Positions 63,880 to 64,000 of a stretch of DNA of 64,000 nt are shown here, in pieces. Where the stretch lies: the NCBI GenBank assembly GCA_028689055.1, contig JAQTWZ010000006.1, forward strand, positions 17,586 through 81,585, given 5' to 3'. Each line of letters begins with the position of its first letter. Positions within the stretch are counted from its first letter, which is position 1. The notes under the pieces were generated by a model that worked only from the letters and a program-made list of their open reading frames with translations, did no database searches and had not been told where the DNA came from. The translations under genes and the position numbers were made by a program. The DNA comes from Sulfurimonas sp. Its GTDB lineage: Bacteria > Campylobacterota > Campylobacteria > Campylobacterales > Sulfurimonadaceae.

Positions 63880-64000
63880 AAGGCATAATCCTAGCAGGCG
63901 GAAGCGGTACGCGCCTCTACCCAATCACAAAAGGTGTATCCAAACAACTTGTGCCTATCTATGACAAGCCGATGATTTACTATCCGCTTTCGGTGCTTAT
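63876..64000 (+). CDS. rfbA: Glucose-1-phosphate thymidylyltransferase (partial)
   Basis: The gene runs off the right edge after 41 codons. The visible N-terminus [20 protein letters not shown], then [19 protein letters not shown], is the nucleotide-binding start of RmlA/RfbA, which makes dTDP-glucose, the first step to dTDP-rhamnose and other deoxysugars. A TTAGGAGAA-type ribosome site precedes the ATG. It probably begins a surface polysaccharide locus to the right. Confidence 0.92.
   Translation, partial: MKGIILAGGSGTRLYPITKGVSKQLVPIYDKPMIYYPLSVL

Noticed and set aside
61963..64000. A complete insertion sequence or integrase around the diguanylate cyclase
   Set aside because: I found no transposase, integrase or long terminal inverted repeats, only gene fragments and a short imperfect flanking repeat.

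Overview
The window looks like a chromosomal piece of a Campylobacterota (epsilonproteobacterial) genome, most likely a Sulfurimonas-like chemolithotroph. The base composition is AT-rich, genes are tightly packed with ATGA and TAATG overlaps, and several gene orders are typical of the phylum: aroB-mscS-mtaB-ftsH-like-bioV, and truA-lptF/G-pilD-uppS-(unknown)-coaBC-glmU. A non-classical succinate dehydrogenase (sdhABE) and short-form hisG fit the same assignment. I saw no tRNA, rRNA, CRISPR array, intact insertion sequence or prophage.

Layout. 1-12.8 kb: the end of serA, an alginate-export-type porin, a tripartite RND efflux operon whose pump is split into two genes, then a forward run of DUF4395, an unknown gene, coaX, hisG, a methyltransferase and a lipoprotein, followed by a nitroreductase and a membrane phosphoesterase. 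12.9-23.7 kb: seven genes in two convergent operons that make up a putative peptide-ligation/modification locus (transglutaminase-DUF2126 amidoligase fusion, circularly permuted ATP-grasp-alpha-E fusion, second transglutaminase, two AstE/AspA-like proteins, alpha-E protein, second ATP-grasp). 23.9-30.6 kb: a cytochrome c peroxidase with PerR-like operators, pdxA, pdxJ, an acyltransferase, a DUF255 thioredoxin-fold protein, an NlpC/P60 lipoprotein and a double-CDGSH protein. 30.7-38.3 kb: the truA-to-glmU housekeeping block plus an HDOD protein. 38.3-45.2 kb: envelope genes (two phosphatases, two GT39 transferases, a GT9 transferase, a flippase-like protein). 45.4-57.5 kb: motA-motB-fliP-trmA, a rhodanese, a TrkA-like protein, and the aroB-to-mog block. 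57.5-62 kb: exodeoxyribonuclease III and sdhABE. 62-64 kb: a diguanylate cyclase between stretches of decayed sequence, then the start of rfbA.

Two observations stand out. First, the octamer AAACGCAG occurs about 67 times by eye (both strands), against roughly 1.5-2 expected. It lies in both orientations and in almost every part of the window. The density, about one per kilobase, is like that of DNA uptake sequences; a Chi-like recombination signal or a methylation site are alternatives. Second, the 11-kb amidoligase/ATP-grasp/transglutaminase locus contains a pair of adjacent AstE/AspA-like paralogues. One keeps the zinc ligands and the other has lost all three, which suggests an enzyme/pseudoenzyme pair inside a largely uncharacterised peptide-modification system.
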